NCBI GenBank assembly: GCA_964649825.1
Contig: CAZYQW010000130.1
Coordinates: 35,926 to 99,925 of the forward strand
Length of the DNA stretch: 64,000 nt
Origin: CAZYQW01 sp964649825
Lineage (GTDB): Bacteria; Planctomycetota; B15-G4; JADJEK01
Reading direction: 5' to 3'
The position numbers and the translations under genes were made by a program. Below the pieces are notes generated by a model. It was not told the DNA's origin. It saw only the letters and a list, made by a program, of their open reading frames with translations, and searched no databases. Of the stretch, positions 15,570 to 25,621 are shown piece after piece (the stretch's first letter is position 1; every line of letters starts with the position of its first letter).

Positions 15570-18118
15570 TGCGCCCCCGCGACGTCATCGACACCAACCT
15601 CGAGAAGCTGCTGTCGCGCGCCTACGAGCCGCGGCTCCCACGAGCCGCGTTCCGCGCCGCGTTGCGCGAGCGCGCGCTCGCCGCGTCCCACCGCCCCGGT
15701 CCGCGCCTCGCGTACCCGCGGCGCGCGGCGCACGGCTGGACGAAGCCGTTCGTCGCGGCCGCGGCCGTCGTGCTCGCTGCACTCGTGACTTGGCTCGTGC
15801 GCGAAGAGCCCGTGACGTCGTACGAGACGATCCTCGCCGCGGACGCGGTGGCGCTGCGGGACCACCCGGACGACGCGTGGCGCGCCGCGGGGTCCGATCA
15901 CGCGATCCTCCTCGACGACGCGTTCCTCGAGGTCCGGACGCCGAGCTCGCGCGGCCTGCGCGTCGAGTCGGTCGCGCTCGGTGCCATCGCCGTCGATTCC
16001 GATTCGCACGCCGAGCTCGGCTCGACGTCGGCGGCGAACGCGATCCGCGTCACGACGTGGCTGCGCGCCGGCGCCGTCGACGTCGAGCGGCGCGCGGGCG
16101 AGGGCAGCTTCGTCGTCAGCAGCGAACACGGTACGACGCTGATCGAGCGCGGGGCGATGCGCGTCTGGCTCACGATGAACGCAAGCGTCACGCGCGTCCA
16201 CGTGCTTGACGGCGTCGCGTTCGTCGAGCACGACGGCCGGCATCGGCTCGACGCGGGGACGACGTGGACGCTGCGCCCGGGATCGCCTCCGCTCCAGGAT
16301 CCGACCGCTCCGGTGCGAAAGTCGGAGGTCGAGGTCGTCTCCGGCGATCAGCCGGACGATGCTCCCCCGGAACCGGTCGATCCCGCGCAGGGAGCCGTCG
16401 AGCCGCCGATCCAGCTTCATGGCGAGGCTCGCGACGCGGCGACCGACCTGCCGCTCGAGGCGTTCTCCGTCGCCTTGGTCCCGTTCGAGATCGGCGGTAG
16501 TCCGGCGTACGGTCACTCGCCGCGCGTGTTCGACTTCGATGACGCCAGCGGGACGTTCGCCGTTCGCGGCGTCACGGCCGGTCGCTACCGCGCCTTCGTG
16601 CGCGCCGACGGCTACTCGACCTGGTCGTCGTCGCTCGTCGACGTCGGTGCCGGCGCCTCCGCGCCGGCGCTGCGCGCGGCTCTGCCCCGCGGCGCGACCC
16701 TGCGAGGACGAGTCGTGGACGCCGCCACCGGCGCCGGCGTCGCCGGCGCGCTCGTGTTCAGCGTGACCGACGCGCCGCTCCTGCTCTTCCCGATCCAGGA
16801 GTTCATGCGCGAGACCTCCGAGGCCGACCTCCTTCGCGGCGCGCACACCGACTCCAACGGCGGCTTCGAGCTGCCGCACGTCAGTCCGGGACGACAGGAG
16901 GTCCGCGTCGCGAAGACCGGCTTCGCGCCGGCCACGCTCGTGGTGGACGACGTGCAGAACGGCGAGTCGCGACCCGAGCTGCGGATCGAGCTCGTCACCG
17001 GCGGCAGAGTGCGCGGTCGCGTCACGCAGCGCGACGGGACGCCGTGGGCGAACACCATGGTGTTCGCGATGCGCCAGGGGAGCGAACGCGCGAACGCCCA
17101 ACTGTTCGGGGCCGGCGTCACCGACGAGGAAGGACGGTACGAAATCACGGACCTGCCGCCGGGCACCTACGTCGCGATCCTGATGGGGATCGACGTCGCC
17201 ACGCCGGAGGCCGAGCACAGCGACATCAGCGACACCGTCAGCGTCATCCACGTGCGCGTCCAGTCCGACGAGCTCGCGACCGCCGACTTCTTCCTCCACG
17301 GCACCGGAACGCGATTGACGGGAACGATCCTCGACGCGGCGGGCGAACCGCTCGCCGGCGCCATCCTCTCGCTCGGGCCGGCCGGGGACGATGAAGCGCG
17401 AGACCTTTCGAACTTCCGGGGCGGCCGCACGGACGATGCGGGACGCTTCGAGTTCGCCGGCGTCACGCCGGGTCGCTACGAGGCGTACGTGATCGACGGC
17501 TCGGGATTGCTCGCACAGATCATCGGCACGATCGACGTGCCCGCTCTCCCCGAGGTCGAGCGCTCCCTTCGCCTCGAAGGTGGACGCATCGCAGGAACCG
17601 CGTCGGCCGATCAGGAGCCCGTCCCGGGGTACGTCGTCGTCGAGCGCATCGTCGTGGACGGCGACCAGTTCGTCGCGAAGCTCGAGACCGACTCGTCCGG
17701 ACGCTTCGAGATCAAGCATCTGACCGCGGGGCTCTATCGCGTGAGCGTGGTGCCGAAGGACGGCCCGCTCGCGGTCGCGACGACGCCGGTCATCCAGGTC
17801 GATCGCGATCAGACGGCCCGTGTCGCGGTCGCGATGGAGCGCGGCGGCTCCGTCGCCGTGGTCGCGGTCGACGGCGCCGGAGCGCCGATTCCGAACGCGT
17901 CGCTCCTCCTCACCGACGCCCGCGGCGCGGCGTTCATGGGAGGGTGGGACCCACGGACGAACGCGGACGGCACGGCGACGCTCGCCCATGTTCCCGCCGG
18001 CGCGTGGACGTTGGTCGTGAGCGAGCCGACGGCCGGAAGTTTCGAGCGAACGGTAGTGATCGAGCCGGGCGAGACGATCGCCGTCGAAGCGCGGCTGGAG
18101 CCGAAGCAGAACCGATGA
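15569..18118 (+). CDS. FecR-like membrane protein fused to six carboxypeptidase-regulatory-like domains; candidate anti-sigma factor
   Basis: An 849-residue protein beginning at ATG 15569, overlapping the sigma stop. Residues 1-57 are cytoplasmic and helical, small enough to hold an anti-sigma domain, although no ZAS zinc motif is present. One membrane helix lies at 58-77. Residues ~80-255 resemble the FecR periplasmic domain (beta-strand repeats, SFVVSSEHGTTLIERG, VHVLDGVAFVEH). From about 283 to 845 come six immunoglobulin-like CarboxypepD_reg/Cna-B modules, recognised by repeats such as GRVVDAATGAGVAGALVF, GRVTQRDGTPWANTMVF and GTILDAAGEPLAGAIL followed by T/DAxGRFEFxxVxPGRY. The arrangement suggests sensing of an envelope ligand by the modules and release of the coupled sigma factor; this is inference. 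The next gene (TPR) begins 27 bp later. Confidence 0.82.
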   Translation: MRPRDVIDTNLEKLLSRAYEPRLPRAAFRAALRERALAASHRPGPRLAYPRRAAHGWTKPFVAAAAVVLAALVTWLVREEPVTSYETILAADAVALRDHPDDAWRAAGSDHAILLDDAFLEVRTPSSRGLRVESVALGAIAVDSDSHAELGSTSAANAIRVTTWLRAGAVDVERRAGEGSFVVSSEHGTTLIERGAMRVWLTMNASVTRVHVLDGVAFVEHDGRHRLDAGTTWTLRPGSPPLQDPTAPVRKSEVEVVSGDQPDDAPPEPVDPAQGAVEPPIQLHGEARDAATDLPLEAFSVALVPFEIGGSPAYGHSPRVFDFDDASGTFAVRGVTAGRYRAFVRADGYSTWSSSLVDVGAGASAPALRAALPRGATLRGRVVDAATGAGVAGALVFSVTDAPLLLFPIQEFMRETSEADLLRGAHTDSNGGFELPHVSPGRQEVRVAKTGFAPATLVVDDVQNGESRPELRIELVTGGRVRGRVTQRDGTPWANTMVFAMRQGSERANAQLFGAGVTDEEGRYEITDLPPGTYVAILMGIDVATPEAEHSDISDTVSVIHVRVQSDELATADFFLHGTGTRLTGTILDAAGEPLAGAILSLGPAGDDEARDLSNFRGGRTDDAGRFEFAGVTPGRYEAYVIDGSGLLAQIIGTIDVPALPEVERSLRLEGGRIAGTASADQEPVPGYVVVERIVVDGDQFVAKLETDSSGRFEIKHLTAGLYRVSVVPKDGPLAVATTPVIQVDRDQTARVAVAMERGGSVAVVAVDGAGAPIPNASLLLTDARGAAFMGGWDPRTNADGTATLAHVPAGAWTLVVSEPTAGSFERTVVIEPGETIAVEARLEPKQNR

Positions 18119-18145
18119 ACACCTTTTTCGACCTCGGGAGATGAC

Positions 18146-19036
18146 ATGAACAACGCAATGACGTGGATCGGCATCGCCATCGTCGCCGTCGCGGCTTCGG
18201 TCGGAACGAACGCCCTCTTCTCGAACCCCTCGCCGGCCGACGCCAGCGGCGACGCCGGGACGGCCGAGCGCATCGACCGCCTCGAGCAACGACTCGTCGC
18301 GCTCGACCAGCGGATCGAGACGCTCGCCGCGGCGAACGCGACGCCGAACGTCCGCGTGTCGGAGACCGCGATCCAGGAGGCGGTCGAACGCGCGATCGGG
18401 TCCCGCCCGCCCGTCACCGCCGCCGCCGCCGGCGACGACGACGCCGGCGCTCCCACCGACGCCGCGCAGGAACCGGAGCTGGACGACGCGGCCCTCCAGG
18501 CGCTCCTGGCGGAGCTCCGCGCGGGCGATCTGGACTTCGACGAGGCGCAGAAGTACTGGTCGCGGATCGCCGCGGCCGGGCGCCTCGACGACGCCATCGA
18601 CATGTTCGAGGAGATGGTCGAGCTCGATCCGAACAACCCCGACCTGCACGCCGACCTCGGCGCCGCCTACATTCAGAAGGTGAACAGCGTGTCCGACATG
18701 GAGAAAGGGATCTGGGCGTTCAAGGCCGACCAGGCGTACGATCAAGCCCTCCAGATCGACTCCGGGCACTGGGACGCGCGCTTCAGCAAGGCGGTGTCGC
18801 TGTCGTTCTGGCCACCGATCATGGGCAAGCAGCCCGCCGCGATCCAGCACTTCGAGACCCTCCTCGACCAGCAGGAGCAGAAGGGGGACCTCAGTCCGAA
18901 GTACGAGCAGACGTACGTCTTCCTCGGCAACCTCTATCAGCAGGCGGGGAAAATCGATCAGGCGAAGGCCATCTGGCAGAAGGGGCTCGCGAAGTTCCCC
19001 CAAAGCGATTGGCTGAAGTCCTCGATCGGGGAATGA
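18146..19036 (+). CDS. Membrane-anchored TPR protein
   Basis: A 296-residue protein. Residues 5-22 form an N-terminal membrane anchor or signal (AMTWIGIAIVAVAASVG), followed by a coiled-coil stretch (AERIDRLEQRLVALDQRIETL), an Ala/Asp-rich linker, and TPR repeats from about residue 140 (AAGRLDDAIDMFEEMVELDPNNPDLHADLGAAYIQ, then the PAAIQHFETLL and AKAIWQKGLAKFP units). It is likely a periplasmic adaptor. It sits 27 bp after the FecR-fusion gene and probably belongs to the sigma operon. No enzymatic motif is present. Confidence 0.8.
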   Translation: MNNAMTWIGIAIVAVAASVGTNALFSNPSPADASGDAGTAERIDRLEQRLVALDQRIETLAAANATPNVRVSETAIQEAVERAIGSRPPVTAAAAGDDDAGAPTDAAQEPELDDAALQALLAELRAGDLDFDEAQKYWSRIAAAGRLDDAIDMFEEMVELDPNNPDLHADLGAAYIQKVNSVSDMEKGIWAFKADQAYDQALQIDSGHWDARFSKAVSLSFWPPIMGKQPAAIQHFETLLDQQEQKGDLSPKYEQTYVFLGNLYQQAGKIDQAKAIWQKGLAKFPQSDWLKSSIGE

Positions 19037-19211
19037 GCCGAGTTTCGGGCGACCGGTGACCCACCGGGCCGCGGCCGGACGTTCTCTCGACCCGGAAGAC
19101 TCGAAGCCTTGGGCGGGACGTAAGGGTGCGTTCGGCGTTACGAGTCATCGACATCAGGCGAGAGGTCAGGGGGCGCGAGCTTCCGACCTCCTCGCGTCGC
19201 GAGAGGTGGCC

Positions 19212-21809
19212 ATGACAATCGTTCGTATCGCGCTGGTCCTCGGTTTCGCCGCCGCGGGCGCTTCTGCCGCCCACGCGCAGCAGAGCGACGTCGTCTTCGA
19301 CGCGGGAACGGTCGTCATCCCCGATTCCCGCGAGCGGATGAACGCGCTCGTCGACCTCGACGGCGACGCGTTCCCCGACGCGGTCGGCTACTACTACCGC
19401 CTCTCGACGGAGACCGGCGTCTTCGGCTTCGTGAACGACGGGCAGGGCCGTTTCTCCAAGGCATGGCAGATCACCGTCCTCCCCGGGACGATGGCGAGCG
19501 TACCACCCGCGGGATTCGACGCGGCGGACATGACGGGCGACGGGAAGGTCGAGATCGCGCTCGCCGTCCGCAACCGGATGAACCTCTGGACTGGGGCGGG
19601 CACCTCCGCTCCGGCGCCGATGCTGCAGGTCGACTTCCTGCCGTCGACGAACGACTGCATCGACCTCGTCATCGGCAACTTCGACGGCCACCAGGACGTG
19701 GACGTCGCGGTCCTCACCGAGCTCGATCTTCGGATCTACAATCGCCTCTTCACGGCGTCGCCGGGCTCGTTCTTCTCCCTCCCGCTGGCGCACTCGAACG
19801 CGGCCACGATCGATGTCATCGACGCGAACGGCGACGGCCAGGACGACGTCATGGTCACCGACGGGACGGTGTCGTTCTACCGGACGATCGGCGCCACGCT
19901 TGCGCCGATCTCGACGTTCGCGACCGGCTTCCCGGACGCGGGGGCGGGCGCGGTCGGCGACGTCGACGGCGACCTGGACGAGGACGTCGTCCTCTTCTCG
20001 TCGACGGGGGTCTACCGGGTGCTGCGCCGCGTCGCTCCCTCGTCCTTCACGCTCGAGCCGGCGAATTCCGGCGGCCCGGCGACCGCCCTCGTGGACGTCG
20101 ACCTCGACGGCGTCCTCGACGGCATCGGCGCCGGCGGCGCGGTGAGCTCGGGCTCGAACACGCAGTCCTCGCCGTTCGACGTCGCGTTCGGCGACGGCAC
20201 GGGCGGCTTCGCCCCGGCGATCCACGTCGGCGGGCTGGGCGCGAACGAGATCGCCGGTGCAGCGGACGTCGACGGCGACGGCGACGTCGACCTCGTGGCC
20301 GGCCGATGCGTCTACTACAACGTCGACGGAATCCGCGGCGCGCCACCCGTCGCCGATGGACCGGCCGGTGGCGCCGCCGCGGCGCTCGTCGACTTCGACC
20401 GGGACGGCGACGTCGACGCGCGCTTCACTCTCGATCAAGCGCGCGCGAACCTCGGCGACGGGACGTTCATTACGACGAACCACGTGCCGGCCGTGCCCCC
20501 GGACGGCGGATCGTTCGTGGGGCCGGGCTTCCCCGGCGACTTCGACGGGGACGGGGACGTCGACCTCATCGTCGAGCACCACACGGCCGGCGCGTTCGTG
20601 TCGATGCGGCTCCTCAAGAACAACGGCGGCGGCGGGCTCTCGGACGCCGGTCCGGCCGCGGCGCCGGGCGTGAAGTTCTACTCCTCCGTCGTGCCAGAGG
20701 CGTCCCTGCGCGCCGACTTCACCGGCGACGGCATCGCCGACGTCAGCATCAACTCCACGTTCAGCGACCCGATCGCGTCGTCGCAGCTCTACCGCAACGA
20801 CGGCCACGGCTTCTTCACCACTTGGTTCGGCTACCTCGGCGAGAAGGTCGAGCACGTCGGCGACGTCACCGGCGACGGCGTGGCCGACACGATCAGCCTC
20901 GGCTCCACGGTGTTTCTTCGCGCCGGCACCGGGAACGGGTTGTTCGGCTCGAAGGCGGCGATCGTGCAGCAGCCGCCGGCGTCGAACCAGTTCTTCGCGC
21001 TCGTCGATCGCCTCGCGTTCGGCGACCTCGACGACGACGGAGACACCGACGTCATCGTGGTGATCAACGACACAGCCAACGGCGGCATCGCGCACGTGCT
21101 CGAGAACGTCGGCGGCGGATCGTTCGTCGATCGACCGAACCTCTTCCCCGAGTTTCGCGGCGGATCGAACCCGTTCGTCGGCGACCTGGACGGCGACGGC
21201 CGGGACGACGTCACGCTCGGCAACGTCTTCGGGCACGGCCTGTCGCAGGCGATCTACCTGCAGACGAGCGCTCCGGGTCTGACGTTCGAGTTCCGCGGCA
21301 TCCAGCCGTTCGGGATTGCAGGCCTGTCCGACGTCGACGGTGACGGGGACGCCGACGCGCTCTTCTCCGCGGTCGTGCGGAATCGGACGTTCACCCCGCC
21401 CGACGGCGGATTCCGGTCGCAGTTCGGCGCTGGGACCGCGGGGACGAGCGGACAGGTCCCGACCCTGGGCGCGTCGGGTCCCTTCCGGTTCGGCGAGACC
21501 GCCGCGCTGAACATGACCGGCGTCCGGCCGAACACCTTCGGGATCTTCGTCTTCGGCCTGAGCTCGACCGAGCTCGCGAACGCGCCGGTCCTCGGCACCA
21601 CCCTCTACGTCCTCCCGATCCTCGGCGTGGTGAACCTGCCGTTCCCGGGGAACCCGGCCGAATTCGGCAGCGGCGGGTTGAGCGTGCCGTTCAACGTCCC
21701 GCCGGGTGCGGTCGGCAACACGTGGTTCCACCAGTTCTTCGCCGCGGATCCCGGCGCGATCGGCGGGGCCAGCGCGAGCAACGCCCTGGAGCTGTACTAC
21801 GGACCCTGA
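19212..21809 (+). CDS. Large secreted FG-GAP repeat protein
   Basis: An 865-residue protein from the ATG at 19212 (MTIVRIALVLGFAAAGASA, a clear signal peptide ending AHA-QQ); the open frame extends upstream to 19056 without signal features. At least a dozen Asp-rich calcium loops (DLDGDAFPD, DVDGDLDED, DVDGDGDVD, DFDGDGDVD, DVTGDGVAD, DLDGDGRDD) build one or two propellers. The last ~150 residues (from FGAGTAGTSGQVPTLG) are the C-terminal module shared with other exported proteins in the window. It follows the sigma/FecR/TPR genes by 175 bp and may be one of their targets. Confidence 0.85.
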   Translation: MTIVRIALVLGFAAAGASAAHAQQSDVVFDAGTVVIPDSRERMNALVDLDGDAFPDAVGYYYRLSTETGVFGFVNDGQGRFSKAWQITVLPGTMASVPPAGFDAADMTGDGKVEIALAVRNRMNLWTGAGTSAPAPMLQVDFLPSTNDCIDLVIGNFDGHQDVDVAVLTELDLRIYNRLFTASPGSFFSLPLAHSNAATIDVIDANGDGQDDVMVTDGTVSFYRTIGATLAPISTFATGFPDAGAGAVGDVDGDLDEDVVLFSSTGVYRVLRRVAPSSFTLEPANSGGPATALVDVDLDGVLDGIGAGGAVSSGSNTQSSPFDVAFGDGTGGFAPAIHVGGLGANEIAGAADVDGDGDVDLVAGRCVYYNVDGIRGAPPVADGPAGGAAAALVDFDRDGDVDARFTLDQARANLGDGTFITTNHVPAVPPDGGSFVGPGFPGDFDGDGDVDLIVEHHTAGAFVSMRLLKNNGGGGLSDAGPAAAPGVKFYSSVVPEASLRADFTGDGIADVSINSTFSDPIASSQLYRNDGHGFFTTWFGYLGEKVEHVGDVTGDGVADTISLGSTVFLRAGTGNGLFGSKAAIVQQPPASNQFFALVDRLAFGDLDDDGDTDVIVVINDTANGGIAHVLENVGGGSFVDRPNLFPEFRGGSNPFVGDLDGDGRDDVTLGNVFGHGLSQAIYLQTSAPGLTFEFRGIQPFGIAGLSDVDGDGDADALFSAVVRNRTFTPPDGGFRSQFGAGTAGTSGQVPTLGASGPFRFGETAALNMTGVRPNTFGIFVFGLSSTELANAPVLGTTLYVLPILGVVNLPFPGNPAEFGSGGLSVPFNVPPGAVGNTWFHQFFAADPGAIGGASASNALELYYGP
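20504..20536 (+). repeat. 33-bp exact repeat, copy inside an FG-GAP gene
   Basis: This coding segment, around GGSFVGPGFPG, is identical over 33 bases to 29482-29514, which is non-coding. Both copies are in the same orientation. The bases outside differ. Confidence 0.85.
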
Positions 21810-21828
21810 GCCTCTCCGCGGGAGAGGC
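21810..21828 (+). terminator. Perfect hairpin at the FG-GAP stop codon
   Basis: The arms gcctctcc and ggagaggc pair perfectly around gcg. The hairpin begins immediately after the TGA, in the gap (21810-21996) between two converging genes. No T-run follows. Confidence 0.5.
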
Positions 21829-21996
21829 GTGCCCGCGACGGATGCGGAGTCGGTAGGTGATCCTTGCGCTGCGCTTCTTGCGTTCCCCGGGAGACGACGG
21901 CGGATCGGGATCGAGTCGTGACGCCAGGTCGCGGTTGCGGAATCCGTCGAGGAGGGACTCGCCGCCGGGGGGCACTGAAGGCGCGGCGACTTTGGT

Positions 21997-22974
21997 TCAG
22001 CGAGAGAGCGCCTCGAGGAACCGCACCAGGTTGCGCGCGTCGCGGTCGCTCATGTCGATCGGCGCCATCCGCGCGTCGAGGCGAGGGTTCGCGTTGCCGC
22101 CGCGGCGGTAGAACTCGACGACCTCCTCGAGCGTCCTCAGGCTTCCGTCGTGCATGTACGGTGCGGTCCTGGCGACGCCCCGGAGCGACGGCGTCTTGAA
22201 CCGCCCGCGGTCGGCGTCGTCGCCGGTGACGCGAAACCGCCCTTCGTCGGCCGCCGTGCGATCGAACGCGACGCCGGTGTTGTGGAACGACTCGTCGCTG
22301 AACAGTGGACCCGAGTGGCACTGCCAGCACTTTCCGCGACTCTCGAAGAACCACAGACCCAGCCGCTCCTCGGCGTCGAGGGCCGCGAAGCGGCCGGCGC
22401 GGAAGCGATCGACCGGGCTATCGCCCAGGACGAGCGTCCGCACGAAGGTGGCGAGCGCGGCGGCGAGCCGCTCCGTCGATGGCGGGCCGCCGAAGGACCG
22501 CTCGAACGCGACGCGGTACTCCGCGTCGTCGCCGAGCCGCTCCACTGCGTCGTCGAGCGGCAGCGCCATCTCGCGTTCGTTCGCGATCGGCTGGAGGACC
22601 TGATCCTCGAGCGCGTCGAACCGTCCGTCCCACAGGAAGCTCTCGCCCCACGCCCGGTTCAAGAGCGACGGCGCGTTGCGTTCGGTCTCCTGGCCGCCGA
22701 CGCCGGTCGACACCGCCTCGTCGTCCGCGAAGCCGTGGCTCGGATCGTGGCACGACGAGCAGGCGATGGAGCGATCGACCGAGAGGATCGGATCGAAGAA
22801 CAGCCGGCGTCCCAATCCGACGCGCTCTCCGTCGCCCGCCCATCCCGGGGGGAACGGCGGAAGGCCGAGCGGCGCGGACGCGGACGGCGGCGCGTCCGGG
22901 GAGACGACCGCGACGCCGCGGGCCGCCGTGGCGGCCAGGGTCGCTCCGATCGCGGCGACGACGGCGGCTCGCAT
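21997..22974 (-). CDS. Di-haem cytochrome c peroxidase (CcpA/MauG family)
   Basis: A 325-residue periplasmic haem protein with an N-terminal signal-like segment. The two c-type haem sites are CSSCH (72-76) and CWQCH (216-220). Between them and after them lie family blocks: RNAPSLLNRAWGESFLWDGR, FKTPSLRGVARTAPYMHDGS (the Met-containing distal region), and LEEVVEFYRRGG. The family reduces hydrogen peroxide with electrons from small cytochromes, or in MauG-type members performs oxidations of proteins. Start ATG 22974 is the only one upstream of the haem domain. It lies 184 bp downstream of the SBBP gene on the same strand. Confidence 0.93.
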   Translation of the reverse strand: MRAAVVAAIGATLAATAARGVAVVSPDAPPSASAPLGLPPFPPGWAGDGERVGLGRRLFFDPILSVDRSIACSSCHDPSHGFADDEAVSTGVGGQETERNAPSLLNRAWGESFLWDGRFDALEDQVLQPIANEREMALPLDDAVERLGDDAEYRVAFERSFGGPPSTERLAAALATFVRTLVLGDSPVDRFRAGRFAALDAEERLGLWFFESRGKCWQCHSGPLFSDESFHNTGVAFDRTAADEGRFRVTGDDADRGRFKTPSLRGVARTAPYMHDGSLRTLEEVVEFYRRGGNANPRLDARMAPIDMSDRDARNLVRFLEALSR

Positions 22975-23158
22975 CCCGCGAGGATACCGTCGCGGTCACC
23001 GCGCTCGTCGACTTCCTGCGGATCCCGGAGAAGGCGTTCCCGCGGCTCGCCGTCCATGCCGGCTCGGCCGCCTCTCGTGTCGCTCGGCGTCGTCGAGGGC
23101 GTGTCCATCCGACGACGCAGGACGCCCCGGCGCGACCGCGGGAGCGCCCGCCCCGGCG

Positions 23159-25621
23159 TCACGCGTCGCAGAAGGTGATCGCCAGACCCGGGCTCGCCGC
23201 GAACCCCGCGGGGCCGGCCGGGTCGCTTACGACGAGCTGGAGGTCGACCTCGATCCCCACGAAGACCGCGTCGTTCGGGAGCGCGGCCGGGAGGACGAGC
23301 GCGCCGGTGCCGGGCACGCCGGCCATCCCACCCGAGGCGACCGCGATAAGGAAGAAGGGCGGTGCGGGATCGACGAGGAGCGTGATGCCGGACGTGGGAA
23401 TGGCGGCCTTCTTGACGCCGAGCGCGAGCAGCGCCGGCGCGCCGCCGAGCAAGTCGCCGAACGTCACCACGAACGTCGGGTTGCCGATGCGCGGCGCCCC
23501 GTTCGAGGACGCCGACGGCACGAAGCCGCCGCTCCCCGCGGTGCCCGTTCCGTAGACCTGGGCGGGGTCGCACGCGGGGTCGTAGCGGACGACGAACGCG
23601 TCCTGGCCGCCTCCGCCGGCGCTCGGTCCGTTCGGCGTGCTGGGGAAGTTCGCGGAGAACGTCTGTCCGAGCACGGTGGCGCGCCCGTCCGCGCGCACGG
23701 TCACCGACGCGGCCTCGTCGTTGGAGCTGCCGCCGATGAAGGTGGAGAAGAGGAGCAAGGCTCCGTCCGCCGCCATCTTCGTGACGAACCCCTCGGTGTT
23801 GCCCAGCGCACCGGGAGTGGGCTGCGTGGCGTCGACGACGGGGAAGTTCGCGGAGCGCGTGACTCCCACCAGCCAGAGGGACCCGTCCGGATCGACGTCG
23901 AGGTCGCGCACGTCGTCCTGCCCCGAGCCGCCGAGATAGGTGGAAAAGAGCAGACCGCCGGCGCCCGCGGAGAGGTCGAGCCCGGACGCGAACGCGTCCC
24001 ACAAGCCGCCGATCGTGGACTGCGTCGCGCTTGCCGTCACCGGGAAGTTCATCGATTGGGTGACCCCGGCGAGCAGCACGTTCTCGCCGCCGAGGGCATG
24101 CACGCGTGGTCCGAGCGCGAGGCCGGCGTCTCCGTCCGCGCCCGAGCCGCCGAGGCGCGTCACGTAGTCGAACGTCGCTCCGGCCGCGTCGAGCCGTGCC
24201 AGGAACACATCCGTGCCGCCCTGGGGCGCGGTCTGGAGCGCGTTCGCCGTGGTCGGGAAGTCGGCGGCCGACGTCGTGTATCCGCCGACGAGCGTCCGGC
24301 CGAGCGCGTCGACGTCGACGTCGAACGCGTCCTCGCTCGCCGAGCCGCCGAGGTACGTCGACAGGAGCAACCCCGCCGCGCCTCCGGCGGGATCGATCCG
24401 CGCGACGAACGCGTCGAACGAGCCGGCGCTCGCCGGGTACGGAGCCCCTGCCGTGGTCGGAAGGTCGGTCGACAGCGTGAATCCGGTCAGATGGACGACT
24501 CCAGACCCATCCAGCACCATTCCGCGGGCGACCTCGGACGACGATCCGCCGAAGTACGAGCCGTACACGAGCTGCGTGCCGTCCGGTGAGAGCCCGACGA
24601 GGAACGCATCGGGCACGAACGGGTTCGCGCCGTTGAACGTCGTGTCGAGCGCGTTGGCCGTGGTCGGGAAGTCCGTGCTCGTCGTATCGCCGATCAGCCA
24701 GACGTTGCCGGCTGCATCGACCGCCGCGCTCCGCCCCTCTTCCACGCCGCTGCCGCCGAGGTACGTGATCCAATCGAACGCGTTGCCGGACGGGCCGAGC
24801 CGCGCCACGAACACGTCGGGCGTCGTCGCCGCCGCGGGCTGGAGGACGCCGGGCGTCGTGGGCAGATTCGCCGAGAATGTCGTGCCGACGACGACCGTGG
24901 CACCGCCGGGAGCGGCCGTGATTGCGCCGACCCGCTCGAGTCCGGATCCTCCCAACACGCCGCTGAAGTCGATCACCGGGTCGATGACGAGCGCGACACC
25001 AGGCTCCGCTCGGGGCACGCGGAAGGCGATGCGATCGGAGCCCTCGAGCTCGAAGCGACCCGGAACGGGGATACGCTCGCCCTCGTCGACCGAGAAGACG
25101 ACCGGCGCGCCGTGCCGCAGCACGCCCGCGGGCGTGACGAGCTCGAGGCCGCCCGTCTCGTCGATGCGGAGCGACGCGCCTTCGAACTCGAGCGCGATGC
25201 CGTCGGCGGCTGGACCGGAGACGACCTCGAGGTCGTACTCGACGACCGTGCCGCGCGCGCGCAGGACGAGGTCGACGCCGGGACGCACTTCTTCGGCGCG
25301 CACGACGCGGTACCGCGGCACGCCGGCGATCCACTCGTCCGGCGCACCGAGCAGGTAGGTCGCGGTGCCCGCGCGCTCCTCCCCCACGAGGGACGCGGCG
25401 GGGCTGCCGTCGACGATCCGCATCAGGACGCGATGCCCGCCGGGAAGGACGAAGTCCATCCCGGTCCTCCGGACCTCCACCGTGGCTTCCGCGCGACGGA
25501 GGAGGAACTCGACGTCCGTCCCCGCCTGGCCGCGGTTCGCCTCGAACGCAAACGGAAGCTCGGCGGCGGTCGCCGACGGAAGGAGCACGAGGAACAGGGG
25601 CAATGGGCGGAGGCAACGCAT
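23159..25621 (-). CDS. Secreted SBBP beta-propeller protein with DUF7948-like N-domain
   Basis: An 820-residue protein from the ATG at 25621, which places a signal peptide (RCLRPLPLFLVLLPSATA) at the N-terminus. Residues ~20-240 start with LPFAFEANRGQ and include YDLEV and VIDPVIDFSG, the domain usually found before SBBP repeats. Roughly eight propeller units follow, each with YLGGSG..D..., AVDAAGNVWLIG and T.S.DFPTT. The C-terminal ~170 residues, from YGTGTAGSGGFVP, are the shared export-associated module and end in FCDA. No catalytic residues are evident. It is divergent from the YjbR-like gene across 269 bp that hold both promoters. Confidence 0.88.
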   Translation of the reverse strand: MRCLRPLPLFLVLLPSATAAELPFAFEANRGQAGTDVEFLLRRAEATVEVRRTGMDFVLPGGHRVLMRIVDGSPAASLVGEERAGTATYLLGAPDEWIAGVPRYRVVRAEEVRPGVDLVLRARGTVVEYDLEVVSGPAADGIALEFEGASLRIDETGGLELVTPAGVLRHGAPVVFSVDEGERIPVPGRFELEGSDRIAFRVPRAEPGVALVIDPVIDFSGVLGGSGLERVGAITAAPGGATVVVGTTFSANLPTTPGVLQPAAATTPDVFVARLGPSGNAFDWITYLGGSGVEEGRSAAVDAAGNVWLIGDTTSTDFPTTANALDTTFNGANPFVPDAFLVGLSPDGTQLVYGSYFGGSSSEVARGMVLDGSGVVHLTGFTLSTDLPTTAGAPYPASAGSFDAFVARIDPAGGAAGLLLSTYLGGSASEDAFDVDVDALGRTLVGGYTTSAADFPTTANALQTAPQGGTDVFLARLDAAGATFDYVTRLGGSGADGDAGLALGPRVHALGGENVLLAGVTQSMNFPVTASATQSTIGGLWDAFASGLDLSAGAGGLLFSTYLGGSGQDDVRDLDVDPDGSLWLVGVTRSANFPVVDATQPTPGALGNTEGFVTKMAADGALLLFSTFIGGSSNDEAASVTVRADGRATVLGQTFSANFPSTPNGPSAGGGGQDAFVVRYDPACDPAQVYGTGTAGSGGFVPSASSNGAPRIGNPTFVVTFGDLLGGAPALLALGVKKAAIPTSGITLLVDPAPPFFLIAVASGGMAGVPGTGALVLPAALPNDAVFVGIEVDLQLVVSDPAGPAGFAASPGLAITFCDA

